Source: Paracoccaceae bacterium
Lineage (GTDB): Bacteria > Pseudomonadota > Alphaproteobacteria > Rhodobacterales > Rhodobacteraceae
Direction: 5' to 3'
Length of the DNA: 7,701 nucleotides
NCBI GenBank assembly: GCA_003511785.1
Contig: DOIS01000259.1
Span: forward strand, 1-7,701
In this document: one piece after another, positions 1 to 6,574 of the stretch
Layout of the letters: every line of letters starts with the position of its first letter
Numbering within the stretch: the stretch's first letter is position 1
Notes under the pieces: generated by a model
What the model was told of the DNA's origin: nothing
Databases searched by the model: none
What the model saw: only the letters and a program-made list of their open reading frames with translations
Made by a program: the position numbers and the translations under genes

Positions 1-14
1 AGCACGTTCAGCAC

Positions 15-43
15 TTGTCATTGCGCGCCAAACACCCTAAATA
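15..43 (+). promoter_or_regulatory. Possible sigma-70-type promoter for the rpoZ-rsh unit
   Basis: A TTGTCA hexamer (15-20), five of six matches to the -35 consensus, is followed after 17 bases by TAAATA (38-43), a poor -10 match. Transcription would start near 50, upstream of the rpoZ ribosome binding site. The stretch from about 31 to 70 is clearly more AT-rich than the rest of the window, as expected of a promoter region. An alternative -10, GATAAT at 64-69, fits the consensus better, but a start from it would fall inside the ribosome binding site and it has no good -35. This is inferred from the sequence alone. Confidence 0.3.
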
Positions 44-57
44 AGCCACTTCTAAAG

Positions 58-69
58 ATTATAGATAAT
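58..69. repeat. Short AT inverted repeat upstream of rpoZ
   Basis: ATTAT (58-62) and ATAAT (65-69) form a perfect 5-bp inverted repeat around the dinucleotide AG. It sits just before the rpoZ ribosome binding site GGGAG (72-76). It could be an operator half-site pair or chance in AT-rich DNA. As RNA it would be a very weak hairpin. Confidence 0.25.
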
Positions 70-82
70 TCGGGAGTCGCCC

Positions 83-436
83 ATGGCCCGCGTTACGGTT
101 GAAGATTGCGTTGATAAGGTTCCAAACCGGTTTGATCTGGTGATGCTTGCCGCCCATCGTGCGCGCGAGATTTCCGCCGGCGCTCCGATCACCGTGGACC
201 GCGACAACGACAAGAACCCGGTGGTGGCCCTGCGCGAGATTGCCGACGAGACCCAGAGCGCGGACGAGCTGCGCGAGCGCCTGATCGAGGCGAACCAGTC
301 CCAGATCGAGGTGGACGAGCCCGAAGAGGACTCGATGGCCCTTCTGATGGGCGCCGGGGCCGACAAGCCGGCCGAGAACGACATGGACGAAGAAACGCTG
401 CTGCGCCAACTCCTGGAGGCCCAGAAGCAGGGCTGA
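83..436 (+). CDS. rpoZ: DNA-directed RNA polymerase omega subunit
   Basis: Encodes the 117-residue omega subunit, which helps fold and assemble beta-prime into RNA polymerase and, in E. coli, forms part of ppGpp binding site 1. The N-terminus MARVTVEDC followed by [16 protein letters not shown] (about residues 16-31) is the diagnostic omega signature. The first residues (MAR) match the motif that contacts ppGpp in E. coli. The C-terminal half is acidic and alphaproteobacteria-like (a run of Glu and Asp near residues 77-82). The start ATG has a GGGAG ribosome binding site six bases upstream. The TGA stop overlaps an ATG in TGATG (434-438), an upstream candidate start for the next gene, so translation of the two may be coupled. 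Omega next to the ppGpp enzyme is a common alphaproteobacterial arrangement. Confidence 0.96.
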   Translation: MARVTVEDCVDKVPNRFDLVMLAAHRAREISAGAPITVDRDNDKNPVVALREIADETQSADELRERLIEANQSQIEVDEPEEDSMALLMGAGADKPAENDMDEETLLRQLLEAQKQG

Positions 437-459
437 TGCCGGACAGGAAGCGGACCGAG

Positions 460-2595
460 ATGATTGCCGTCGAAGACCTGATCGCGCTGGTCCGCAACTA
501 CAACCCGAAAACCAACGCCGAGAAGATCGCGGCCGCCTACGAATTCGGCCGCGACATGCACGAGGGGCAGTTTCGCCGCTCGGGTGAGCCCTATTTCACC
601 CACCCCGTCGCCGTCGCGGCGATCCTGACCGAGCAGCGGCTGGACGACGCCACGATCATCACTGCCCTGCTGCACGACACGATCGAGGACACCAAGGCCA
701 GCTATGCCATGGTCTCCGAACGGTTCGGGAGCGAGGTCGCCATGCTGGTCGATGGCGTCACCAAGCTGACAAACCTGCAACTCTCCTCCCGCGAGACCAA
801 GCAGGCCGAGAACTTCCGCAAGCTGTTCATGGCCATGTCCAAGGATCTGCGCGTGATCCTGGTCAAGCTGGCCGACCGTCTGCACAACATGCGCACCATC
901 AAGTCGATGTCGCCGAAAAAGCAGCTTCAGAAGGCGCGCGAAACCATGGACATCTATGCCCCGCTGGCCGGGCGCATGGGGATGCAGTGGATGCGCGAGG
1001 AGCTTGAGGATCTCGCCTTCCGCGTCCTGAACCCCGAAGGCCGGCAGTCGATCATCCGCCGCTTCATCACGTTGCAGCGCGAGACGGGCGACGTGATCCA
1101 CCGCATCACGGGCGACATGCGGCACGAGCTGGACAAGGCCGGGATCGAGGCCGAAGTGTTCGGGCGGGCCAAAAAACCTTACTCGATCTGGCGCAAGATG
1201 CAGGAGAAGGAACAGGGCTTCTCGCGGCTGTCCGACATCTACGGGTTTCGCGTGATCGTCGGGTCCGAAACCGATTGCTATGCCGCTCTGGGTGCGATCC
1301 ACCAACGCTGGCGCGCTGTGCCGGGGCGGTTCAAGGACTACATCAGCCAGCCGAAATCGAACGGCTACCGCTCGATCCACACCACGGTCTCGGGCCGCGA
1401 CGGCAAGCGGGTCGAGGTGCAGATCCGCACCCACCAGATGCATGACGTGGCCGAGACCGGCGTCGCCGCGCACTGGTCCTATCGCGACGGGGTGCGCGCC
1501 GAGAACCCCTTTGCGGTGGACCCTGCCAAGTGGATCGCGGGCCTTACCGAGCAGTTCGACGCCGAGGAGGATCACGAGGATTTCCTCGAGGCGGTCAAGC
1601 TCGAGATGTATTCCGACCAGGTCTTCTGCTTCACGCCCAAGGGCGACGTGGTGAAACTGCCCCGCGGGGCGACGCCGATCGACTATGCCTATGCCATTCA
1701 CACAAGGATCGGCCACGCCTGTGTCGGGGCGAAGGTGGACGGGCTGCGCGTGCCGCTCTGGACCCGGCTCAAGAACGGCCAATCGGTCGAGATCATCACC
1801 GCCGTGGGCCAGACGCCGCAGGTCTCCTGGCTCGAGATCGCGACAACGGGCAAGGCCCGCACCGCGATCCGGCGCGCCCTGCGCGAGGCCGACCGCGAAC
1901 GTTTCATCCGGCTGGGCCGCGAACTGGCCCGTGCCGCTTTCGAACATGTCGGGCGCAAGGCCACCGACAAGGCGCTCGACACCGCCGCCAAGCGCCTGCG
2001 CCTGGCCGATCGGCGCGAGCTGCTGGCGAGACTGGGTAGCGCCGAGCTCACCGGCCATGACGTGGTCCAAGCGGTCTATCCCGAGTTGGCGCCGGACGAG
2101 GGCGACGCAATCTCGCCACGCCGCGCGGTGATCGGTCTCGAGCCCGGACAGAGCTTCGAACGCGCGCCGTGCTGCCAGCCACTACCGGGCGAGCGCATCG
2201 TGGGCATCACCTATCGGGGCAAGGGCGTGGTGGTGCACGCAATCGACTGTGAGATGCTCAGCCGTTACGAGGACCAACCCAACCGCTGGATCGACCTGCA
2301 TTGGCATTCGGGCACGCACCCTGCGGCCTATGACGCCACGCTCGAGTTGACCATCGGGAACGATGCCGGTGTGCTGGGACGTATTTGCACATTGATCGGC
2401 GAGAAGAAGGCCAATATTTCGGATCTGGACTTCGTGGACCGCAAGCCCGATTTCTACCGCCTTCTGGTCGATGTCGAGCTTCGGGATGTCGAGCAGTTGC
2501 ACTCGCTGATGCTCGCGCTCGAGGCGGACAGCGACGTGGCATCGGTCGAACGGCGCCGGGAAACGGCCAAATCGCAGGGCGCAGTCCTGGTCTGA
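460..2595 (+). CDS. rsh: Bifunctional (p)ppGpp synthetase/hydrolase (Rsh, RelA/SpoT family)
   Basis: Makes (p)ppGpp from GTP/GDP and ATP and hydrolyses it, controlling the stringent response. In this start's numbering (711 aa), the HD hydrolase domain spans about residues 20-190: His48, the His72-Asp73 pair in LLHDTIED, and Asp139 in KLADRLHN. The synthetase domain (about 225-345) has RFKD at 290-293, the RxKD form typical of bifunctional enzymes (EXDD marks synthetase-only RelA), and Glu319 in EVQIRT. A TGS domain (about 388-447), a conserved-cysteine region with CCQP, and a C-terminal ACT domain (about 628-697) follow. All catalytic motifs are present. Start: ATG at 460 has AGGAAG nine bases upstream and begins MIAVEDLIALV, as I recall for Rhodobacteraceae homologues. 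An in-frame ATG at 436, overlapping the rpoZ stop, would add eight residues (719 aa) and cannot be excluded. Alphaproteobacteria usually carry only this one long RSH enzyme. Confidence 0.95.
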   Translation: MIAVEDLIALVRNYNPKTNAEKIAAAYEFGRDMHEGQFRRSGEPYFTHPVAVAAILTEQRLDDATIITALLHDTIEDTKASYAMVSERFGSEVAMLVDGVTKLTNLQLSSRETKQAENFRKLFMAMSKDLRVILVKLADRLHNMRTIKSMSPKKQLQKARETMDIYAPLAGRMGMQWMREELEDLAFRVLNPEGRQSIIRRFITLQRETGDVIHRITGDMRHELDKAGIEAEVFGRAKKPYSIWRKMQEKEQGFSRLSDIYGFRVIVGSETDCYAALGAIHQRWRAVPGRFKDYISQPKSNGYRSIHTTVSGRDGKRVEVQIRTHQMHDVAETGVAAHWSYRDGVRAENPFAVDPAKWIAGLTEQFDAEEDHEDFLEAVKLEMYSDQVFCFTPKGDVVKLPRGATPIDYAYAIHTRIGHACVGAKVDGLRVPLWTRLKNGQSVEIITAVGQTPQVSWLEIATTGKARTAIRRALREADRERFIRLGRELARAAFEHVGRKATDKALDTAAKRLRLADRRELLARLGSAELTGHDVVQAVYPELAPDEGDAISPRRAVIGLEPGQSFERAPCCQPLPGERIVGITYRGKGVVVHAIDCEMLSRYEDQPNRWIDLHWHSGTHPAAYDATLELTIGNDAGVLGRICTLIGEKKANISDLDFVDRKPDFYRLLVDVELRDVEQLHSLMLALEADSDVASVERRRETAKSQGAVLV

Positions 2596-2603
2596 GCAAG
2601 CGT

Positions 2604-2616
2604 CCCGCATCGCGGG
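2604..2616 (+). other. Small GC hairpin between rsh and the DUF2062 gene
   Basis: CCCGC (2604-2608) and GCGGG (2612-2616) pair around an ATC loop, extendable by one T-G pair. There is no following T-tract, and the hairpin sits just before the AGGGGAAG ribosome binding site of the next gene. It is therefore unlikely to be a true terminator. It may be a weak attenuator, an mRNA-stability element, or chance. Confidence 0.25.
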
Positions 2617-2632
2617 GCAGGGGAAGCGATCG

Positions 2633-3286
2633 GTGGTTTTCAAACGCAGGGATCCGCGCAGCTGGGCACAAACCGTTGCCGAATTCCTATATCCGCGCGG
2701 CGGCTGGACCCGGGCCTTTCACTATGTCCGTCACCGCGTGCGCCGCCTGCCCGACACGCCCGAACGCATCGCGCGCGGCATCTGGGCAGGTGTGTTCACC
2801 ACATTCACCCCGTTCTACACGCTACATTTCCTGATTGCCTTCCTGCTGGCCCGGCTGATGCGGGGCAACATCTTCGCCGCGCTCATGTCCACCTTCTTCG
2901 GCAACCCTCTGACCTATGTGCCGATCGGGGTGATCTCGCTTCAGACCGGGCATTTCCTTCTGGGCACCGAGTTCGACGAGTTGGCGCAACGCTCTTTCGC
3001 GGGCAAGTTCGTCGATGCCGGCACCGACCTGAAGAACAATTTGGTCGCGCTGTTCAACGGCCAACCCGCCGACTGGCACGGGCTCGAAGTATTCTACGAC
3101 GAAATCTTCTTTCCCTACATGGTGGGCGGGCTGATCCCGGGTGCCGTGGCCGGCACCATCGCCTATGTGGTCAGCGTGCCATTGATCCGGGCCTATCAAC
3201 TGCGCCGCCGCCGCAAGATCATGGCCAAGTTCAACGAGATCAAGCGCCGCGCCGGCGCGGACCCGACGGCCGGAGAATCGGGCTGA
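2633..3286 (+). CDS. DUF2062 domain-containing inner-membrane protein
   Basis: A 217-residue protein of the DUF2062 family, whose function is unknown. The family fit rests on TPERIARGIWAGVFTTFTP (about residues 42-60) and the GNPLTYVP motif (90-97). Three hydrophobic stretches are visible: about 60-76, 79-110 (glycine- and aromatic-rich) and 161-187. The N-terminus and the tail after residue 188 are very basic (a run of Arg and Lys at 191-196), fitting cytoplasmic ends of an inner-membrane protein. The start is GTG, chosen because AGGGGAAG (2619-2626) lies six bases upstream and nothing better follows. It sits between rsh and pdxJ, a position I recall in related Rhodobacteraceae. The neighbourhood gives no specific functional clue. 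Confidence 0.85.
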   Translation: MVFKRRDPRSWAQTVAEFLYPRGGWTRAFHYVRHRVRRLPDTPERIARGIWAGVFTTFTPFYTLHFLIAFLLARLMRGNIFAALMSTFFGNPLTYVPIGVISLQTGHFLLGTEFDELAQRSFAGKFVDAGTDLKNNLVALFNGQPADWHGLEVFYDEIFFPYMVGGLIPGAVAGTIAYVVSVPLIRAYQLRRRRKIMAKFNEIKRRAGADPTAGESG

Positions 3287-3310
3287 CGTCCCGCGCCGGG
3301 CGCAGTAGGG

Positions 3311-3325
3311 TTTGATCAAATCAAA
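3311..3325 (+). promoter_or_regulatory. AT-rich palindromic site upstream of pdxJ
   Basis: TTTGATCAAATCAAA contains a perfect 10-bp palindrome (TTTGATCAAA, 3311-3320) and an overlapping inverted pair TTTGAT/ATCAAA separated by three bases. It lies in the 56-base gap between the DUF2062 gene and pdxJ, six bases before the ribosome binding site. It resembles an FNR-type box (TTGAT-N4-ATCAA), but the half-site spacing is three, not four. It could be an operator for an unidentified regulator or chance. No convincing -35/-10 pair accompanies it. Confidence 0.25.
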
Positions 3326-3342
3326 GGCATGGGAGAGTCGTC

Positions 3343-4092
3343 ATGCAGGCACCCGATCATCTGCGCCTCGGCGTGAACATCGATCACGTGGCCACCGTCC
3401 GCAACGCGCGCGGCGGCGCCTATCCCGATCCGCTTCGCGCCGCCCGACTGGCCGAAGAGGCCGGTGCCGACGGCATCACCGCGCATCTGCGCGAGGACCG
3501 ACGCCACATCTCCGACACCGATATCGAAGCGCTGATGGCGAGCCTCTCGGTGCCGCTCAACTTCGAGATGGCCGCCACCGAGGAGATGCAGGCCATCGCC
3601 CTGCGCCACCGTCCCCACGCGGTCTGCATCGTGCCCGAAAAGCGCGAGGAACGCACCACCGAGGGCGGGCTGGAGGTCGCGCGGGAAGAGAACCGCCTGG
3701 CGCATTTCATCGCGCCGCTGCGCGAGGCGGGGTGTCGTGTGTCGATCTTCATCGCCGCCGATCCCGCGCAGATCGAGGCCGCCCACCGCATCGGCGCCGA
3801 GGTGATCGAGTTGCATACCGGCGCCTATTGCGACGCTCATGCCGAAGGACGGATCGAGGACCGCGACGCCGAACTGGTCCGCCTGCGCGAGATGTCCGCC
3901 TATGCCCATTCGCTGGGGCTCGAGGTGCACGCGGGCCACGGGCTGACCTATGACACGGTCGGCCCAATCGCCGCCTTTCCCGAACTCCGCGAGTTGAACA
4001 TCGGCCACTTCCTGATCGGCGAGGCGATCTTTCGCGGGCTCGACCCGGCGATCCGCGAGATGCGCCGCCTGATGGACGAGGCGCGCGCATGA
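3343..4092 (+). CDS. pdxJ: Pyridoxine 5'-phosphate synthase
   Basis: Condenses 1-deoxy-D-xylulose 5-phosphate with 3-amino-2-oxopropyl phosphate to make pyridoxine 5'-phosphate, the ring-closing step of the DXP-dependent vitamin B6 pathway in the cytoplasm. The 249-residue TIM-barrel protein shows the family motifs in order: [14 protein letters not shown] (10-23), HLREDRRHI (48-56), LNFEMA (72-77), VPEKREE (97-103), ELHTG (156-160) and [12 protein letters not shown] (195-206). By alignment from memory, His48, Glu75 and His199 match the E. coli catalytic residues His45, Glu72 and His193. The length is normal. The start ATG follows GGGAGAG (3331-3337) at five bases. The stop overlaps the start of the deaminase gene in ATGA, so the two are probably co-translated. 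Confidence 0.97.
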   Translation: MQAPDHLRLGVNIDHVATVRNARGGAYPDPLRAARLAEEAGADGITAHLREDRRHISDTDIEALMASLSVPLNFEMAATEEMQAIALRHRPHAVCIVPEKREERTTEGGLEVAREENRLAHFIAPLREAGCRVSIFIAADPAQIEAAHRIGAEVIELHTGAYCDAHAEGRIEDRDAELVRLREMSAYAHSLGLEVHAGHGLTYDTVGPIAAFPELRELNIGHFLIGEAIFRGLDPAIREMRRLMDEARA

Positions 4093-4568
4093 GCGGCCCG
4101 CCCGAGGCCACCGAGGCCGAGCGCGCGGTACTGCGGCGTTGCATCGACCGGGCGCTGGCTGCCGCGACCACAGGCGGCACGGCCGGCATATCGGCGGCGG
4201 TGATGCGCGGCGACACCCTGCTCGCCATTGCCGAGAACGAGGTGCACCTGCACAACGACCCCTCCCGCCATGCCGAGATCGTCGCCATGTCTCGCGCGGG
4301 CCGGGCGCTGGACGATGCGGACCTGTCCGGATGCACCCTCATCTCGACCCTGCAACCCTGCGAGATGTGCCTGGCCGCCATGCGCTTTGCCGGGATCGAC
4401 CGGGTGATCTTCGCCGCGACCAAGCCCAACGTGCCGCTGGACAAGTATTTCCGGTTTCCCGGTCTGGAGACCGAGGACTTCAACCGCGCCGACCATGCCG
4501 GCTTCACCGCGATCGGCGGGGTCGAGGAAGCCCGTATCGTGCATCTCTACGCGCTCAAGCAGGACTAG
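4089..4568 (+). CDS. Nucleoside deaminase of the CMP/dCMP deaminase family
   Basis: A 159-residue zinc-dependent deaminase of the cytidine/deoxycytidylate-deaminase superfamily. The zinc site is clear: His61-Ala62-Glu63 (HAE, with the proton-shuttling Glu) and Pro90-Cys91-Glu92-Met93-Cys94 (PCEMC). TadA and guanine deaminase share this pattern, but the rest of the sequence, including KYFRFPG (119-125), does not look like tRNA-acting TadA. The likely substrate is a free base or nucleoside (cytosine, guanine or similar); I cannot say which. The start ATG overlaps the pdxJ stop in ATGA, with GAGG seven bases upstream, so expression is probably tied to pdxJ. The stop is TAG, six bases before acpS. 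The family call is firm and the substrate unknown. Confidence 0.9.
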   Translation: MSGPPEATEAERAVLRRCIDRALAAATTGGTAGISAAVMRGDTLLAIAENEVHLHNDPSRHAEIVAMSRAGRALDDADLSGCTLISTLQPCEMCLAAMRFAGIDRVIFAATKPNVPLDKYFRFPGLETEDFNRADHAGFTAIGGVEEARIVHLYALKQD

Positions 4569-4574
4569 AGCGCG

Positions 4575-4994
4575 ATGATCCTCGGCATCGGCACCGATCT
4601 GGCCAATATCGACCGCATCGCCGGCACGCTGGAGCGTTTCGGCGACCGCTTCCGCAACCGCGTCTTTACCGAAACCGAACAGCGCAAGGCCGAGCGCCGC
4701 CGCGACGTCGCGGGCACCTATGCCAAGCGCTGGGCCGCGAAGGAGGCGTGTTCCAAGGCACTGGGCACCGGGCTGCGCATGGGCATCGCGTGGAAGGACA
4801 TGGCGGTCAGCAACATCCGCACCGGCCAGCCGGTGATGCATGTGACCGGCTGGGCCGCCGACCGGCTAGCGCAGATGACGCCGCCGGGACACGAGGCGAT
4901 CATCCACGTGACCCTGACCGACGATCACCCTTGGGCGCAGGCCTTTGTGGTGATCGAAGCGCGACCCCTCGCCGAGCCCTCCGCGTCGGGTTGA
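4575..4994 (+). CDS. acpS: Holo-[acyl-carrier-protein] synthase
   Basis: Transfers the 4'-phosphopantetheine arm of coenzyme A to the conserved serine of acyl carrier protein, activating it for fatty-acid synthesis. The 139-residue protein has the two AcpS signatures: GIGTDLANI (4-12), with Mg2+-binding Asp8, and [14 protein letters not shown] (53-66), with Glu57 as the second metal ligand. FTETE (31-35) is also typical. The ribosome binding site is weak: AGGA at 4561-4564 or GAG at 4568-4570. Expression may therefore rely on coupling to the deaminase gene, which ends six bases upstream. AcpS just before LepB, RNase III and Era is a familiar alphaproteobacterial order. The C-terminal tail after about residue 130 is family-variable. 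Confidence 0.96.
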   Translation: MILGIGTDLANIDRIAGTLERFGDRFRNRVFTETEQRKAERRRDVAGTYAKRWAAKEACSKALGTGLRMGIAWKDMAVSNIRTGQPVMHVTGWAADRLAQMTPPGHEAIIHVTLTDDHPWAQAFVVIEARPLAEPSASG

Positions 4995-5019
4995 CTTGGC
5001 CACCCGCCCGCCGCATGTA
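4991..5019 (+). promoter_or_regulatory. Possible promoter for lepB-rnc-era
   Basis: TTGACT (4991-4996), five of six matches to the -35 consensus, overlaps the acpS stop codon. Seventeen bases later comes CATGTA (5014-5019), a weak -10. Transcription would start near 5026, leaving a leader of about 25 bases before lepB with its GGAG site (5042-5045). The strong -35 with a degenerate -10 is typical of GC-rich alphaproteobacterial promoters. This would let lepB-rnc-era be transcribed apart from the upstream genes. Confidence 0.35.
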
Positions 5020-5051
5020 GCGCCTCGAACCCCCAAGCATCGGAGACCGGG

Positions 5052-5891
5052 ATGGCCAAGCAGGGCGAGAAGAAGGGCAACGCGATTGTCGAAACGATCA
5101 AGACCATCGTCTATGCGTTGCTGATCGCCGGCGTGTTCCGCACCCTGTTCTTCCAGCCCTTCTGGATCCCGTCGGGCTCGATGAAACCGACGCTGCTGAT
5201 CGGCGATTTCCTGTTCGTGAACAAGATGGCCTATGGCTATTCCTACGCGTCCTGCCCATCGATCCGCATTCCCGCGATCGGCATCGACCTGCCCGCCGAG
5301 ACGCTCTGCGGCTTTCTCAAGGGCGACAACGACCGCATCCTGGGGAATGACCCCGAACGCGGCGACGTGGCCGTGTTCCGCCATCCCGTCACGGGGGCCG
5401 ATTTCATCAAACGCATCGTAGGCCTGCCGGGTGACCGCATACAGATGAAGGCGGGCGTGCTGCACATCAACGGCGAGGCGGTGGAGCTGACCCCGGACGG
5501 CACCTTTACCGAAGTCGCCGCGCTGCAGGGCCCGCAGCGGCTGCGCCCGCGCTGCGAGAACGGTCCCGTGGGCCAGGGCGGCGCCTGAGAGAAGTCGCGC
5601 CAGATCGAAACGCTCCCGGGCGGCGTCAGCTATCCGATCCTGAACATCACCGATCAGGGATCGGACCACACTGGCGTGTTCTCGGTGCCCGACGGGCATT
5701 ACTTTTTCATGGGCGACAATCGCGACAATTCCAGCGACTCGCGCCTGCCGCAGACCGTGGGCGGCGTGGGCTTCGTGCCCTACGAGAACCTCGTGGGTCG
5801 CGCCGACCGCGTCATGTTCTCCTCCGCAGGCAGTTCGATGCTGTTTTTCTGGACCTGGCGCGGCGATCGGTTCTTCAAGAGAATCGAGTGA
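5052..5891 (+). pseudogene. lepB: Signal peptidase I, interrupted by an in-frame TGA
   Basis: Signal peptidase I cuts signal peptides from exported proteins at the outer face of the inner membrane with a Ser/Lys dyad. The frame from 5052 reads 178 codons, hits TGA at 5586-5588, then continues open in the same frame for 100 codons to TGA at 5889-5891. The first part has one N-terminal membrane segment (about residues 15-35), catalytic Ser43 in IPSGSMKPT, catalytic Lys120 in [12 protein letters not shown], and Cys68, Cys86 and Cys168. The part after the stop has ETLPGGVSY (186-194), the [11 protein letters not shown] box (221-231) and the C-terminal [10 protein letters not shown]. Uninterrupted, the 279 positions have normal family length and no frameshift. 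The stop sits after GQGGA and before EKSRQIE, where I recall a cysteine in relatives. Codon use and identity look normal on both sides, so any lesion is recent or a sequencing error. GGAG lies six bases before the ATG. The 178-residue product lacks the GDNRDNS box and would probably be inactive. Confidence 0.85.
5586..5588 (+). other. In-frame TGA splitting lepB
   Basis: Codon 179 of lepB is TGA. One base change from TGC or TGT would give cysteine, a plausible partner for Cys168 in a periplasmic disulfide like the Cys170-Cys176 pair of E. coli LepB. TGA is the normal stop of rpoZ, rsh, the DUF2062 gene, pdxJ, acpS, lepB itself, rnc and era, so a general TGA reassignment is excluded. Downstream pairing is limited to a 5-bp stem with one wobble (5597-5601 with 5622-5626) and a 20-base loop, which does not look like a bacterial SECIS element. 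Confidence 0.9.
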
Positions 5892-6574
5892 AACTCTCCG
5901 CCGATCTCAAAGCCTTTGAGCAGCGCATCGGGCACCGCTTCAGGAACCCGGAACTTCTGTTGCGGGCGCTGACGCACGGCTCTTTCTCTTCGGCCACGCG
6001 GCCGGACAACCAGAGGCTGGAATTCCTGGGCGACCGGGTCCTGGGGCTGGTCATGGCCTCGGCTCTGCTGGACCAGGACGAGAGGGCGACCGAGGGCCAG
6101 TTGGCGCCGCGGTTCAACGCGCTGGTCCGCAAGGAAACCTGCGCCGAGATCGCGCGCGAGATCGATCTGGGTGCGGTGCTGAAGCTCGGCCGGTCCGAGA
6201 TGCTGTCGGGCGGGCGGCGCAAGCAGGCGCTTTTGGGCGACGCGATGGAGGCGGTGATCGCCGCGGTCTATCGCGATGCCGGGCTCGACGCGGCGCGCGA
6301 CATGGTCTTGCGTCTATGGGGGGCACGCGTGGCGAAGGTCGAGGCGGATTCGCGCGATGCCAAGACCGCGCTTCAGGAATGGGCGCAGGGACGCGGGTTG
6401 AAACCGCCGCAGTATCATGAACTCGACCGCAGCGGCCCTGATCATCAACCGATCTTCACCATCGTGGCGAAACTCGACACCGGGGACGAGGCGCGCGCCA
6501 GCGCCGGCGCCAAGCGCCAGGCCGAACAGGCCGCCGCCGCGGCCCTGCTGGAAAAACTGGAGCGCAACGCATGA
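5888..6574 (+). CDS. rnc: Ribonuclease III
   Basis: A double-strand-specific endoribonuclease that processes rRNA precursors and structured mRNAs. In the 228-residue protein the catalytic domain (about 5-150) has the signature RLEFLGD (43-49), with Glu45 and Asp49, and [14 protein letters not shown] (115-128), with Asp118 and Glu121. These correspond to E. coli Glu41, Asp45, Asp114 and Glu117. The double-stranded-RNA-binding domain covers about 157-226 and ends in [19 protein letters not shown]. The residue matching E. coli Glu38 is Gln42, which I recall as normal in Rhodobacteraceae. The start is GTG, overlapping the lepB stop in GTGA, with AAGAGA (5877-5882) upstream. The stop overlaps era in ATGA. 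Coupling to lepB means that termination at the internal lepB TGA could lower rnc translation. Confidence 0.96.
   Translation: MKLSADLKAFEQRIGHRFRNPELLLRALTHGSFSSATRPDNQRLEFLGDRVLGLVMASALLDQDERATEGQLAPRFNALVRKETCAEIAREIDLGAVLKLGRSEMLSGGRRKQALLGDAMEAVIAAVYRDAGLDAARDMVLRLWGARVAKVEADSRDAKTALQEWAQGRGLKPPQYHELDRSGPDHQPIFTIVAKLDTGDEARASAGAKRQAEQAAAAALLEKLERNA

Noticed and set aside
52..2070. A 672-codon open frame on the minus strand opposite rpoZ and most of rsh
   Set aside because: It is an antisense shadow of well-supported genes. High GC with strong third-position bias removes stops from this frame. The translation is rich in His, Gly, Asp and Leu with no recognisable domain.
3288..3305. Intrinsic terminator after the DUF2062 gene
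   Set aside because: Only a four-base CCCG/CGGG pairing with a tiny loop is present and no T-tract follows, so it is too weak to call.
3311..3325. A true FNR/FnrL box
   Set aside because: The half-sites TTGAT and ATCAA are separated by three bases instead of four, and no promoter is evident beside them.
4089..4568. tRNA adenosine deaminase TadA
   Set aside because: The zinc motifs are shared, but the sequence around them and the C-terminal part with KYFRFPG do not look like TadA, so only the broader family is called.
3948..4841. A 297-codon minus-strand open frame opposite the pdxJ end, the deaminase gene and acpS
   Set aside because: It lies antisense to three genes with clear family motifs and has no recognisable domain, so it is a GC-driven shadow.
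5589..5640. Selenocysteine insertion element after the lepB TGA
   Set aside because: The best pairing is a 5-bp stem with one wobble (5597-5601 with 5622-5626) and a 20-base loop. The compact apical loop and placement expected of a bacterial SECIS are absent. Not fully excluded without structure prediction.
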